From Niveispirillum sp. (lineage in GTDB: Bacteria; Pseudomonadota; Alphaproteobacteria; Azospirillales; Azospirillaceae): 34,236 bases of DNA. Positions 17,146 through 25,751 of this stretch are shown here, in pieces; position 1 is the stretch's first letter; the number at the start of each line of letters is the position of its first letter. A program made the position numbers and the translations under genes. The DNA lies in NCBI GenBank assembly GCA_016463045.1, contig JAEMSB010000002.1, forward strand, positions 1 through 34,236, read 5' to 3'. The notes under the pieces were generated by a model, which worked only from the letters and a program-made list of their open reading frames with translations, made no database searches and was not told where the DNA came from.

Positions 17146-18840
17146 ATGCAACTCGCTACCGCAATCCCCACCACCACGATCCGCCGTCTGCTGAATATGC
17201 TGACTGCCTCTTACGGGCGGCGGCTGATGCTGACACTGGGCCTAGGGCTGTCTGCGTCTCTGGCGGAAGGGGCGGGGCTGCTGCTGCTGGTACCGGTGCT
17301 GGAACGGGTCGGACTGGGGAATGGCGGTTCGCACGCGCCCGGTTCTCTGCTGTGGGGATTGGGGCTTTATCTGCTGCTGGTCCTGGCGGCCGCCGGCGTG
17401 ACGGCGGCCCGCGCCATCGTCAGCAACCATGAGCGCAACCATTTCATTGATGGCCTGCGCGGCGATCTGCACAAGGCGCTGCTGCACGTTTCCTGGCCGG
17501 TGTTCCAGTCTCTGCGCGCCACGGATGTGAAGCAGATACTGATGATTGAGGTGAACCGTCTGGGCATGTGCCATGACGCGCTGGTCAATCTCGGGGTCGC
17601 CGCACTGACTTTGCCGGTGCTGCTGGGGGCCGCCTTGCTGCTGTCGCCGCCGCTGACGCTGGTGACCCTGGCGGCCTCGCTGCTGGCACTGCTGCTGATC
17701 CGGCGCATCGGGCGCAGTGGCTTTGATATCGGGATGCGCGCGGGCTGGGCACAGCAGGCCATGTTGGCCGATCTGACGGATGATCTGGCCGGGCTGCGCG
17801 TGATCAAGGGGCTGGGGGCTGAACAGCGGCGGCAGGAGGCTCTGGTCCGCCGCTTCACCGATCTGCGCCAGCTCCAGGCCCGGCACGCAGCAATCCTGGC
17901 CTATGAACAGGCGGCCTTGATGCTGACCGCGGCAGGACTGGCGGCGCTGGCGGTAGCTACGGCGACGCTTTGGCTGGAGCAGCCCTTGAGCGAGGCCCTG
18001 GTGGTGATCCTGGCCTTTGCCCGTCTGGCCCAGCGGGGGCTGGGCAGCCTGCGGGTCTGGCGGCAGCTTGAAACCGGTTTGCCCGCCATCAGCCTATACA
18101 CGCAGATGTATGACCGGCTGCGTGCCGGGGCTGAACCGCAGACGGGTCTCGATCTGCCTGCCTTCACCCGGGAAATGCTGTTGTGTGGGGTCAGCCTGCG
18201 CATGCCGGACGGGCGCATGGCCCTGGACGGGCTTGACCTGGTGTTGCAAGCCAACATTCTGCTGGCCGTGACCGGCCCGTCAGGTGCTGGTAAGTCCAGT
18301 CTGACCGATCTGGTGTCAGGACTGACAGTCCCGACCACCGGTACGATATCGGTGGATGGGACCATCCTGACGCCTGATCTGCTGCCCGCCTGGCGCCGTC
18401 AGGTGGCGGTGGTGCCCCAGGACCCGTTCCTGTTCCATGACACGATCCGCGCCAACCTGCTGCTGGCCGCCCCCACCGCAACGGAGGCCGACCTCTGGAC
18501 TGCCCTGGAGGACGCCGCAGCCGCCGATTTCGTCCGTACCCTGCCCCAGGGCCTGGACACGATTGTCGGCGACCGCGGCGGGGCCGTCTCCGGTGGGGAG
18601 CGTCAACGTTTGGCCATCGCCCGCGCCCTGCTCCGCCATCCCCGCCTGCTGATCCTGGATGAGGCGACTTCCGCTCTGGATGGCGGATCGGAAGCGCTGG
18701 TCCTGGAGACACTCAACCGGCTGCGGGGCCAGGTGACCGTCCTGGCCGTTACCCACCGCGAGGCCACCCGCCGGGCTGCTGATCAGGTGCTGGAACTGGA
18801 TGCCGGGCGGGTCCGGGTCAATCTGCCAGCCAGATTGTGA
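17146..18840 (+). CDS. ABC transporter, fused permease/ATP-binding protein
   Basis: 564 aa; TM segments then Walker A GPSGAGKSSLTDLV, signature VSGGERQRLAIARALLRHPRLLILDEATSALD. Confidence 0.95.
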   Translation: MQLATAIPTTTIRRLLNMLTASYGRRLMLTLGLGLSASLAEGAGLLLLVPVLERVGLGNGGSHAPGSLLWGLGLYLLLVLAAAGVTAARAIVSNHERNHFIDGLRGDLHKALLHVSWPVFQSLRATDVKQILMIEVNRLGMCHDALVNLGVAALTLPVLLGAALLLSPPLTLVTLAASLLALLLIRRIGRSGFDIGMRAGWAQQAMLADLTDDLAGLRVIKGLGAEQRRQEALVRRFTDLRQLQARHAAILAYEQAALMLTAAGLAALAVATATLWLEQPLSEALVVILAFARLAQRGLGSLRVWRQLETGLPAISLYTQMYDRLRAGAEPQTGLDLPAFTREMLLCGVSLRMPDGRMALDGLDLVLQANILLAVTGPSGAGKSSLTDLVSGLTVPTTGTISVDGTILTPDLLPAWRRQVAVVPQDPFLFHDTIRANLLLAAPTATEADLWTALEDAAAADFVRTLPQGLDTIVGDRGGAVSGGERQRLAIARALLRHPRLLILDEATSALDGGSEALVLETLNRLRGQVTVLAVTHREATRRAADQVLELDAGRVRVNLPARL

Positions 18841-19891
18841 CCTTGCTGTCGGTGCGACGGCCCGCGATGCGCCTGTTCTCCCCCGCCGTCAAGGCAAGCG
18901 GGGTGTTCAGCGGCCAGGACATCGCCGCCCAGCAGGACTTTCGGCCCGGTCCGGGCTTCGCCTCATAAACGCTCCCCTCCACCCCTGACCGGTCCAAAGT
19001 CAGGCGGATCCACTGGATAATGCTGTTGGCCGTTCCGCCAGCCTGGACCGTCACATCGACATCGGCCAGGTTTCCTGGCCAGCTGCCGGGCTTGTCGAAG
19101 GCGAATTCGAACAGCGGGACCGGCTGGGTCAGAAGATGGAGACCGGGCGTCCCCACGGGCACTTTGTACGATGCCGATGCCAGGATGTTGAAGGCGGAAA
19201 GGTCGAAACCCTCATGCATGCCCATGCGCCGATGAACCAGGGTCGGATCATGGCCCAGGGCCACCATGATGGCCCCATCGCCCGGAATGACATGACCGCC
19301 GGGCTGCAGCAGACGGGGTACGGCATCACGGTGGGTCAGCAGCGTCTCCTCTGCCAGCAGCGTATTATCCACGATCTCGGAGACGATCACATCGGCAGGC
19401 CGCTCCAGATCCGGCCCCAGGATCAGGTCGGTGGATTTCTTTGAAATGATGCGCAGCCGGTCAGCGACCCCGTTGGCCCTGGCGATTACCGCTGCCATTC
19501 GGGCCGTCGATGGGTTCATCTCACAGGACACGACATGTCCTGCCCCTGCCCGCAGCGCCAGCAGTCCCAGAAGACCGGTGCCGGCCCCGATATCCAGCAC
19601 CAGACTGTCGGATCGCACCACCCGGCGCAATGCCGTCTCATAGGCCGCGTTGCGCGCTTTGTCGCGCACCAGGTCCCAGTGCCATCCCGGCACCCCGGCA
19701 TTCAGCACAAAACGGGCAAGCGCGCGGTCGCGGTTGCCACAATCGGGATGTTCATGGGCCGCCAGGGCAAGCGTGAAGGCCTCTACCCCTTTGCCTTTAT
19801 CGAGCAACACGTGAGCAAAGGTCGCCCAGACATCCGGCCCCTTGCCGCGTAACATAGGCCAAGCATCGAGAATGTATTCCAGTTCCGTCAT
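18818..19891 (-). CDS. PRMT-like class I SAM-dependent methyltransferase
   Basis: VLDIGAGTGLLGLLALRAGAGHVVSCEMNPSTARMAAVIARANG and VIVSEIVDNTLLAEE resemble PRMT motifs; ATG at 19891 (MTELEYILDAW); the 20059 start in the track is TTG. Confidence 0.75.
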   Translation of the reverse strand: MTELEYILDAWPMLRGKGPDVWATFAHVLLDKGKGVEAFTLALAAHEHPDCGNRDRALARFVLNAGVPGWHWDLVRDKARNAAYETALRRVVRSDSLVLDIGAGTGLLGLLALRAGAGHVVSCEMNPSTARMAAVIARANGVADRLRIISKKSTDLILGPDLERPADVIVSEIVDNTLLAEETLLTHRDAVPRLLQPGGHVIPGDGAIMVALGHDPTLVHRRMGMHEGFDLSAFNILASASYKVPVGTPGLHLLTQPVPLFEFAFDKPGSWPGNLADVDVTVQAGGTANSIIQWIRLTLDRSGVEGSVYEAKPGPGRKSCWAAMSWPLNTPLALTAGENRRIAGRRTDSKVTIWLAD

Positions 19892-20434
19892 GGCATCACA
19901 GCCCCGATATCGACTTTCAATCCAGTCCTGACGCAGAAAGCATTCAGGCCAACCAGTTGCAAGAGATTGATTTTTCCCTCCCACAGATGGCTGGAGCTGT
20001 GTCGCATTGATATCGAGCTGGCGAGCTAGCGTGACACGATCTAGCTTTTGCAGGAACAAGGCTGAAATGGGCTAGGCGGGCCGAGGCGATGGGCGTAGAG
20101 CTTCCGAAGGCTGCCAGTGCGGTGGAAAACCTGGCCCGCTGGGTACCGCAGATTGCCGTGGCTCTTGTCGCCGAAGAGAGAATTCGCTGAGCGCAGGGGG
20201 AACTGATATCAAGGAGGGATTGATAGCTTGTTGATATCATAAATCTCTTCACCCAGAGATCATCCCCTCCCATTCGATACGCTCCGCCCCTACCGGGGGA
20301 CCGGGAAACTGCTTTCATGCTGATTATCTGGCGTCATCCCGGCGACGAATTCTTCCAGCGTATCGCGCTGCCGGCTCCGAGGCTCCGTTCTATCCCTATT
20401 GATCGGCATCCTGCCCTCCGGGTTCTTCCGCTAT

Positions 20435-20665
20435 CCGCGTACAGGAAACGTCAGATACTTGCCGCTTTCCAGTCCCTGAAACGCTGGAAAGCGGCTTCAG
20501 AGGATGTGCTGCGGTCCCCATCGCTTCGATGGGTGGAGAGGCACCATGAGCGGAATCTCTACCTGATATCAGTATACGGTCAACAGCATGTCCAGCAGGT
20601 TGGCCTGTACATCAAGAAGGTAACCGGGCCGCTGCCCCGGCATGGCATAGACGTCGAAACGCACT
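20435..20665 (-). pseudogene. Decayed ccdB toxin gene
   Basis: Directly downstream of ccdA: (V)RFDVYAMPGQRPGYLLDVQANLLDMLLTVY*YQVEIPLMVPLHPSKRWGPQHIL*; resembles the CcdB N-terminal half but is interrupted by in-frame TGA stops. Confidence 0.65.
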
Positions 20666-20666
20666 A

Positions 20667-20879
20667 TCAGAACTGGCTGTATTCGGCCAGGGGCAGCCCC
20701 TTTTCCTCGACATGGGCGTTCCAGGCATCCATGGCCGCCTTCATTTCCGAAACAGCGACCGTCAGACCCCGCTCACAGGCCTGCGACAGGTTGATGTTGA
20801 GTTGGCGCGCCTCGCGCAGCAGCGCTTCCGGCAAGGTCACATTGGTGCGCTGACGCACACCTGCCGTCTCTCGCGTCAT
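20667..20879 (-). CDS. ccdA: Type II toxin-antitoxin system CcdA-family antitoxin
   Basis: 70 aa; RQRTNVTLPEALLREARQLNINLSQACERGLTVAVSEMKAAMDAWNAHVEEKGLPLAEYSQF, a textbook CcdA pattern. Confidence 0.88.
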   Translation of the reverse strand: MTRETAGVRQRTNVTLPEALLREARQLNINLSQACERGLTVAVSEMKAAMDAWNAHVEEKGLPLAEYSQF

Positions 20880-21016
20880 GCAGGCCTTCCTGGTCGATAT
20901 CCATCAGAGACGCGCATATCCCATACACACGTCAATGCAGCTCCATTCAGGACTGGCCCTTTCCCCCCGCCCTGTTCCATGATCAGGCCCGCCATCCACC
21001 CGGAGCCTTTCGCGCG

Positions 21017-21244
21017 ATGATTGACCAGAACGGCCAGCCTGTGACCAAGCAAGCCCTGAAAACCTATATGGCTACCTATAATGCCGGGGTACGCGGGTCG
21101 AAGGAATTTGGTTCCCTGCCCCGCGCCCTGATCACCATTTGCGACAATCTGGCCTTGGGCAAGACCACCTATGTCAAATGCGTGGAAGGGCAGGTGCAGC
21201 TGTCGCGGCGCAAGGACGGCACGGTCGCCGGCAATGGCCTGTGA
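21017..21244 (+). CDS. Hypothetical small protein (75 aa)
   Basis: MIDQNGQPVTKQALKTYMATYNAGVRGSKEFGSLPRALITICDNLALGKTTYVKCVEGQVQLSRRKDGTVAGNGL; stop overlaps the GTG start of the next gene. Confidence 0.45.
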   Translation: MIDQNGQPVTKQALKTYMATYNAGVRGSKEFGSLPRALITICDNLALGKTTYVKCVEGQVQLSRRKDGTVAGNGL

Positions 21245-22800
21245 GCGTCACCCGCTTCGCCTTCTTCAATCCTGACGGCCTGCCGCTTCCCGCCGGCTGG
21301 AACGGGCAGACCTGTGCCCTGTCGCGGGACCTGACGGCCCTGGCCCCCGATCTGGTTATCGCCGCTGATGCCGCGCTGGGTAAACGCACGGGCCATCCCT
21401 GGCTGGGCTGGCTGCGCGATGATCCCGACCGGCTGCGCCATGACCGCCGGCGGCTGGATTGCGTGCTCTCCCATGATGGTTTCATTGTGGAGAATCCGGC
21501 CCAGGCGCAGTTCCTGACCGACACGTTGTCCGCCACGGGCCGGCCTGCCCATATCCTGACCGTCGCCGATCTGGCGCCTGGGCCGCTGTCCGCCATGCTG
21601 GGCGAGATCAGGGCAGCCGCCGGCTTCACGCCCACCGGCCGCACGACGCGTGTTGATTACATTGTACGCGTCGGTGGGCGCGATATCGGTTTCGTGCGCC
21701 GCTGCCTGGACAGCCTGGCGGCCCAGACATCCGGCGGCATTGGCGTCATCCTGGTCCGCTACGCCCCGGTACTGGGGCTTGAGGCGGAGATGGAGCGGCA
21801 GCGCCCGCATTTCCGCCGCCTCGACCTGATCGACATCACATCCCCCCCCATTGGCCCGACGACGCGCAGCGCCTGCCTGTGGGCCGGCTTGCGGTCGGTG
21901 GAGGCCGACCTGTTCGGCATGCTGGATGATGATGACGCGCTGCATCCCAATCATGTCGCCAGTCTGACCCCCCTTGCCCTGTCCGGATCGATTGCCATCG
22001 CCGGTTCGGTACAGGTCTGGGATGATGCAGCGGGTCCCTTCCCTCCCGCTGATCCAGCCTTTGAACATCGCGCCTTCCATGCTCTTCCTCCCCCTGACCG
22101 CAGCGCCTTCATGGCCTGGAACCTGGCAGTCCATTCCAGCGCCTTCATGGCCCCTGCCGATCTTCTGCCGGTCCTAGGGCCTGATCCCGGTCTGGATTTC
22201 GCTGAGGATAGCTATCTTCTGCGCCGTCTGGCCCGTGTAGCTCCGTTCGCTTCTTCCTGGCGGGTGACGACCGATTTTCATTGGCGTCGGGGTCAAGCCG
22301 ACAATACAGCCTTTCACGGCAGCCATCGTGGCGAGGCCATGGCACGCATTGCCGATCGGGAACGCCTGGACCCGGTGGTCGCAAGCCTGCGCGCCACCAC
22401 CATCGCGTCCGACCTTTCCCTGTCTCCGGCTTGGGGGCAACCTGCCGACCGGCCTGACCTGCCACGCCTGACCGGCCCTGCCGATTTCCATGCCCTGCCG
22501 GCGGGTTGCCCGCTCTATGTCTATGGCAGCGGTCGGGGTGGACGCATTGTGCTGGGGGAACTGTCCAAACATGCCCACCTGCAGGTGACAGCCCTGCTGG
22601 ACAGCCACAGCACCGGAACGGCCCTCGGCCTGCCTTTGCTGCGGCCCGCCGATCTGCCGGCCGATCATCTGCGTGAAGGCATCTTCATCATCGCCAGTGA
22701 GTATCTCTCGGCAATGACGGCGACTTTACGCGTGGTGGGCGCTGTGCATATCCATGACGCCACCCCCCATATCCGCCTCTATACGGCGCTGCCGGCTTGA
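21241..22800 (+). CDS. Glycosyltransferase-like protein with C-terminal Rossmann-like domain
   Basis: GTG start; VDYIVRVGGRDIGFVRRCLDSLAAQ...LFGMLDDDDALHPNHVASLT (GT-A DxD-like); C-terminal LYVYGSGRGGRIVLGELSKHAHLQVTALLDS. Confidence 0.7.
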   Translation: MSVTRFAFFNPDGLPLPAGWNGQTCALSRDLTALAPDLVIAADAALGKRTGHPWLGWLRDDPDRLRHDRRRLDCVLSHDGFIVENPAQAQFLTDTLSATGRPAHILTVADLAPGPLSAMLGEIRAAAGFTPTGRTTRVDYIVRVGGRDIGFVRRCLDSLAAQTSGGIGVILVRYAPVLGLEAEMERQRPHFRRLDLIDITSPPIGPTTRSACLWAGLRSVEADLFGMLDDDDALHPNHVASLTPLALSGSIAIAGSVQVWDDAAGPFPPADPAFEHRAFHALPPPDRSAFMAWNLAVHSSAFMAPADLLPVLGPDPGLDFAEDSYLLRRLARVAPFASSWRVTTDFHWRRGQADNTAFHGSHRGEAMARIADRERLDPVVASLRATTIASDLSLSPAWGQPADRPDLPRLTGPADFHALPAGCPLYVYGSGRGGRIVLGELSKHAHLQVTALLDSHSTGTALGLPLLRPADLPADHLREGIFIIASEYLSAMTATLRVVGAVHIHDATPHIRLYTALPA

Positions 22801-22814
22801 AGGAGACACGTCTC

Positions 22815-23960
22815 ATGGACCTGGACAGCGCTCTGTCACGCGCCTATGCCGCCCTTGCCGCTGGTAACCGTCTGACGGAGGCGGTGGCACTGTTCCGTCA
22901 AGCCCTGGAACTTGAACCCGACAATCCACGCGCCTTGATTGGCCATGCCATCACTTTGCGGGGCAATGCCGCACCCAGTCAGGCAGAAGCCATTCTGCGC
23001 GGGCTTTTGGACCGTGAACCCGACAATGCCGATGCTTGGGCACAGTTGGGAACCACCCTCCGCCTCTTGAACCGGTTCCCTGAATCCGGTGATGCCCTGG
23101 AAAAAGCTTTGGAATTGGTGCCGGGGCATGAGTATGCCCAGGCTAACCTGGAATATCTGGCCCGGTTCTGGCGGCGCGGCGATGTCGTACAGATTGATTT
23201 CCCTCCACGTCCGCGCGTGCGCCATGGCTATGGCCAGCCGGCCCATGCCCGGCTGGCCGCTTTGCTGGCGCAAGGCGACTATCGGCCTGCTGCCCAGGCA
23301 TTGGCAGAACTTGTCCCCGATTTTGCCGCCATCGCCAGCAGCGCCGATCCCGCCCGCCCGGATCAGCCCTGGTGGGATAGTATCTGGATGCCGCGGCTGG
23401 ATGCAGGCATGCTGTGTGCCATGCTGGCCCGCCATCGCCCCGCCCTGCTCCTGGAAATAGGGTCGGGCATGTCCACCCGTTTTGCCCGCTGGGCCATCAC
23501 CCGTTTCGCAACCGGCACCCACCTGCACAGCATTGACCCCGAACCCAGGGTCGAGATTGATGCGCTGTGCGATCAGATCACCCGCTGTGGCCTGGAAGAG
23601 GCAGATATCGCCCTTTTCACCAGCCTGAAGGCTGGCGACATCCTGTTCTTCGATGGCTCACACCGATCCTTCCAGAATAGCGATGTCACGGTTTTCTTCA
23701 CGGAAATCCTGCCGGAGCTGGCGCCGGGCGTCATCGTGCATATCCACGATATCTTCTTGCCCTACGACTATCCGCCCGACTGGCTGGGCCGGCTTTATAA
23801 TGAGCAATATCTGCTGGCAGCCATGTTGCTGGCTGGCCAGACCCGCTACGACATTCTCTGGCCCGGCGCCTTTACCGCTGATCTGCCAGCCGTCAATGAT
23901 CTGCTGCCGGCACCGTTTCACAATGGTCGCGGCGGTTCCTTCTGGATGCTGGTACGCTGA
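22815..23960 (+). CDS. TPR protein with class I methyltransferase domain (Methyltransf_24-like)
   Basis: N-terminal TPR (LFRQALELEPDNPRALIGHAITLRGN); LLEIGSGMSTRFARWAI, ILFFDGSHRSFQNSDVTVFFTEILPELAPGVIVHIHDIF. Confidence 0.8.
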   Translation: MDLDSALSRAYAALAAGNRLTEAVALFRQALELEPDNPRALIGHAITLRGNAAPSQAEAILRGLLDREPDNADAWAQLGTTLRLLNRFPESGDALEKALELVPGHEYAQANLEYLARFWRRGDVVQIDFPPRPRVRHGYGQPAHARLAALLAQGDYRPAAQALAELVPDFAAIASSADPARPDQPWWDSIWMPRLDAGMLCAMLARHRPALLLEIGSGMSTRFARWAITRFATGTHLHSIDPEPRVEIDALCDQITRCGLEEADIALFTSLKAGDILFFDGSHRSFQNSDVTVFFTEILPELAPGVIVHIHDIFLPYDYPPDWLGRLYNEQYLLAAMLLAGQTRYDILWPGAFTADLPAVNDLLPAPFHNGRGGSFWMLVR

Positions 23961-23968
23961 AGACAGGG

Positions 23969-23986
23969 GCGCGAGTAGAGTCCCGA
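23969..23986 (+). repeat. Iteron copy GCGCGAGTAGAGTCCCGA
   Basis: Exact match to the 18-bp repeat, immediately 3' of repA. Confidence 0.85.
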
Positions 23987-24952
23987 CTATCCGCCCAGCT
24001 TACTGATCGGCGGGGCCGACGGGTACAGCATCAGCCCATCATCCTCCAGCGTCACATGCGCCTGCGGATAGGCGGCGAGCGCCAGCTTCAATTGCGGGAT
24101 CATGAAGCGCTTGAAGTCGCGGATGCGGGCATATTCGGCCCCATGCTGGGCATGTAGGGCCTGCCAGGAAATCGTGGTCGGCTTGGTCAGGCTGCGCAGC
24201 CGATAGGACAGCCAGACATAGAGATCCAGCGCCAGACTGCTGGCCCCGATGGCCCGGATAGCCTGTTCCAGCAGCGGGATCGGGTATTTGCGCAGGTTGT
24301 CGTAGAAATCTTCCGACAGCACGATGTGCTCTTCCCAGAGCGCACCCTGCGTATCGTCCGTCATCCGCACGCCCAGCTGGCCGCCTTTGATGATGGTCTG
24401 CCGCATGAAGCCGGGCGCGCTGTCGGGCGTCTGCTGCCAGCTGAACATGACGGTCGATGCCGCGATCCGGCGCAATTGCTCACTGACCGACTGCCGTGTT
24501 TTGCCGCCGGGTGCCACGCCGATCCGTTCCAGAAAGGCGTTCATGGTCCGGCCAACCTCAACCTCGCGGCTGCCCGTCCGGATGGCCTGGGTCTGCAGGT
24601 AAAGCATCACCAGCCGTGCATGCGCCCCGAACGGCACGCCGACCTTCACCACCTCGCTGCGCGTCTTGCCGGGCAAATGGCCGGGACTGATGGTCAGGGT
24701 GACCTGACCCATTTCGCGTTGCCAGACAGCATCGTCTGGTACGCGCTTATGCGGCAGGGCGGTGAATGCCCAGCCCGTATAAGCCCAGCCCAAATCCTCT
24801 CTCTCGCCGGCCATGACTTCGGCGGCGATGTCGACGAGATGTTTCTCGTCCGGGTCGGCATACAGCTTGGCGTTATCCTTGCCGTGCTGCCGGATGAGCT
24901 GATGTATAGTTCCCATGAGCTGTAAGATTACCCTGCCTTTTCCCGAATGCAA
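23987..24952 (-). CDS. repA: Plasmid replication initiator RepA (RepA_C / PF04796-like)
   Basis: GWAYTGWAFTALPHKRVPDDAVWQREMGQVTLTISPG, VPFGAHARLVMLYLQTQAIRTGSREVEVGRTMNAFLERIGV, SLALDLYVWLSYRLRSL are typical; flanked by iterons; the start could be 24916. Confidence 0.9.
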   Translation of the reverse strand: MHSGKGRVILQLMGTIHQLIRQHGKDNAKLYADPDEKHLVDIAAEVMAGEREDLGWAYTGWAFTALPHKRVPDDAVWQREMGQVTLTISPGHLPGKTRSEVVKVGVPFGAHARLVMLYLQTQAIRTGSREVEVGRTMNAFLERIGVAPGGKTRQSVSEQLRRIAASTVMFSWQQTPDSAPGFMRQTIIKGGQLGVRMTDDTQGALWEEHIVLSEDFYDNLRKYPIPLLEQAIRAIGASSLALDLYVWLSYRLRSLTKPTTISWQALHAQHGAEYARIRDFKRFMIPQLKLALAAYPQAHVTLEDDGLMLYPSAPPISKLGG

Positions 24953-25209
24953 TCGGGACTCTACTCGCGCAAGCTATTAGAAAGGCTTTTAGATTCTAAC
25001 TTATAGTTATGCGAGTAGAGTCCCGGGGATAAGTCCGAGTCGCGCGAGTAGAGTCCCGAAGGGGCGCGAGTAGAGTCCCGGGGACAGAATCGGCCCGCCA
25101 ATTTTCCAGGCAGCACCTTGATTTCTTTTACCCCCCGAATCGCGGACAGGGCATCGCGGCACCTGAACAGGTAAAGCGTGGCAGGGTGGGGGCGCGAGTA
25201 GAGTCCCGA
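24953..25209. repeat. Iteron cluster upstream of repA (candidate oriV)
   Basis: Copies of GCGCGAGTAGAGTCCCG at 24953-24970 (inverted), 25011-25025 (partial), 25042-25059, 25064-25080 and 25192-25209. Confidence 0.88.
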
Positions 25210-25252
25210 CTTCGTCCTGCCGATCCATGGCCTGTTCAGGTGCCGCGATGCC
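25150..25252. repeat. 22-bp perfect inverted repeat flanking an iteron
   Basis: GGCATCGCGGCACCTGAACAGG at 25150-25171 and CCTGTTCAGGTGCCGCGATGCC at 25231-25252. Confidence 0.9.
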
Positions 25253-25331
25253 GGACCTGGCGATTCCTGGCCTTTCCCCAAATCATATGGTAAGTATAAA
25301 TTCCTATATTCTGTTGCCGGGAGTTGTTCCC

Positions 25332-25750
25332 ATGCCCGCCTCCGCCCTGAATAACGCTTTTCCCTCCCGGTTCCCAGGACTGAATTCCCGCACACTGGAT
25401 GATGGGGGCTGGCAGGCCGTGGCGCTGGCGCTTGCCGACGGGGTGCCGGTGGGGCGGGTTGCTTCCTGGTGCGGCCTGTCACGTGGGGCGCTGTGGCGGG
25501 CGCGGCGGCGCTGTCCCGTCTTCGACCGTCTCTGCCGTCCTGCACCCTTGCCGCCCCCGGCCCTGGCCGATGACCTGGCTCCCTTGCGCCGGAATTTCCT
25601 GCATGGGCTGGAAATGGCGGTTCAGGCCGGGGATATCACCACCCTGCTGCGCGCGGCCGAGCTGCTAGAGATTTCGGAGGCAGACTTTGAAACACTCCGC
25701 TTCGACCCGTTGCAGGATGTCGCGCGGGACCGTTCCTCCCTGCATGCAAC
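25332..25750 (+). pseudogene. Possible truncated HTH protein reading into the antisense of the neighbouring gene
   Basis: MPASALNNAFPSRFPGLNSRTLDDGGWQAVALALADGVPVGRVASWCGLSRGALWRARRRCPVF...GDITTLLRAAELLEISEADFETLRFDP looks protein-like; no stop until 29855, deep in antisense. Confidence 0.4.
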
Positions 25751-25751
25751 A

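Noticed and set aside
20052-20190. Short plus-strand open frame ending ...RRAEAMGVELPKAASAVENLARWVPQIAVALVAEERIR*
   Set aside because: Could be a remnant of a longer gene, but too short and without a recognisable family to call.
21169-22134. 321-aa minus-strand ORF
   Set aside because: Antisense to the glycosyltransferase-like gene at 21241-22800; low-complexity composition.
24961-25545. 194-aa minus-strand ORF spanning the iterons
   Set aside because: Its C-terminal part is simply translated iterons (repeated GLYSR); not protein-like.
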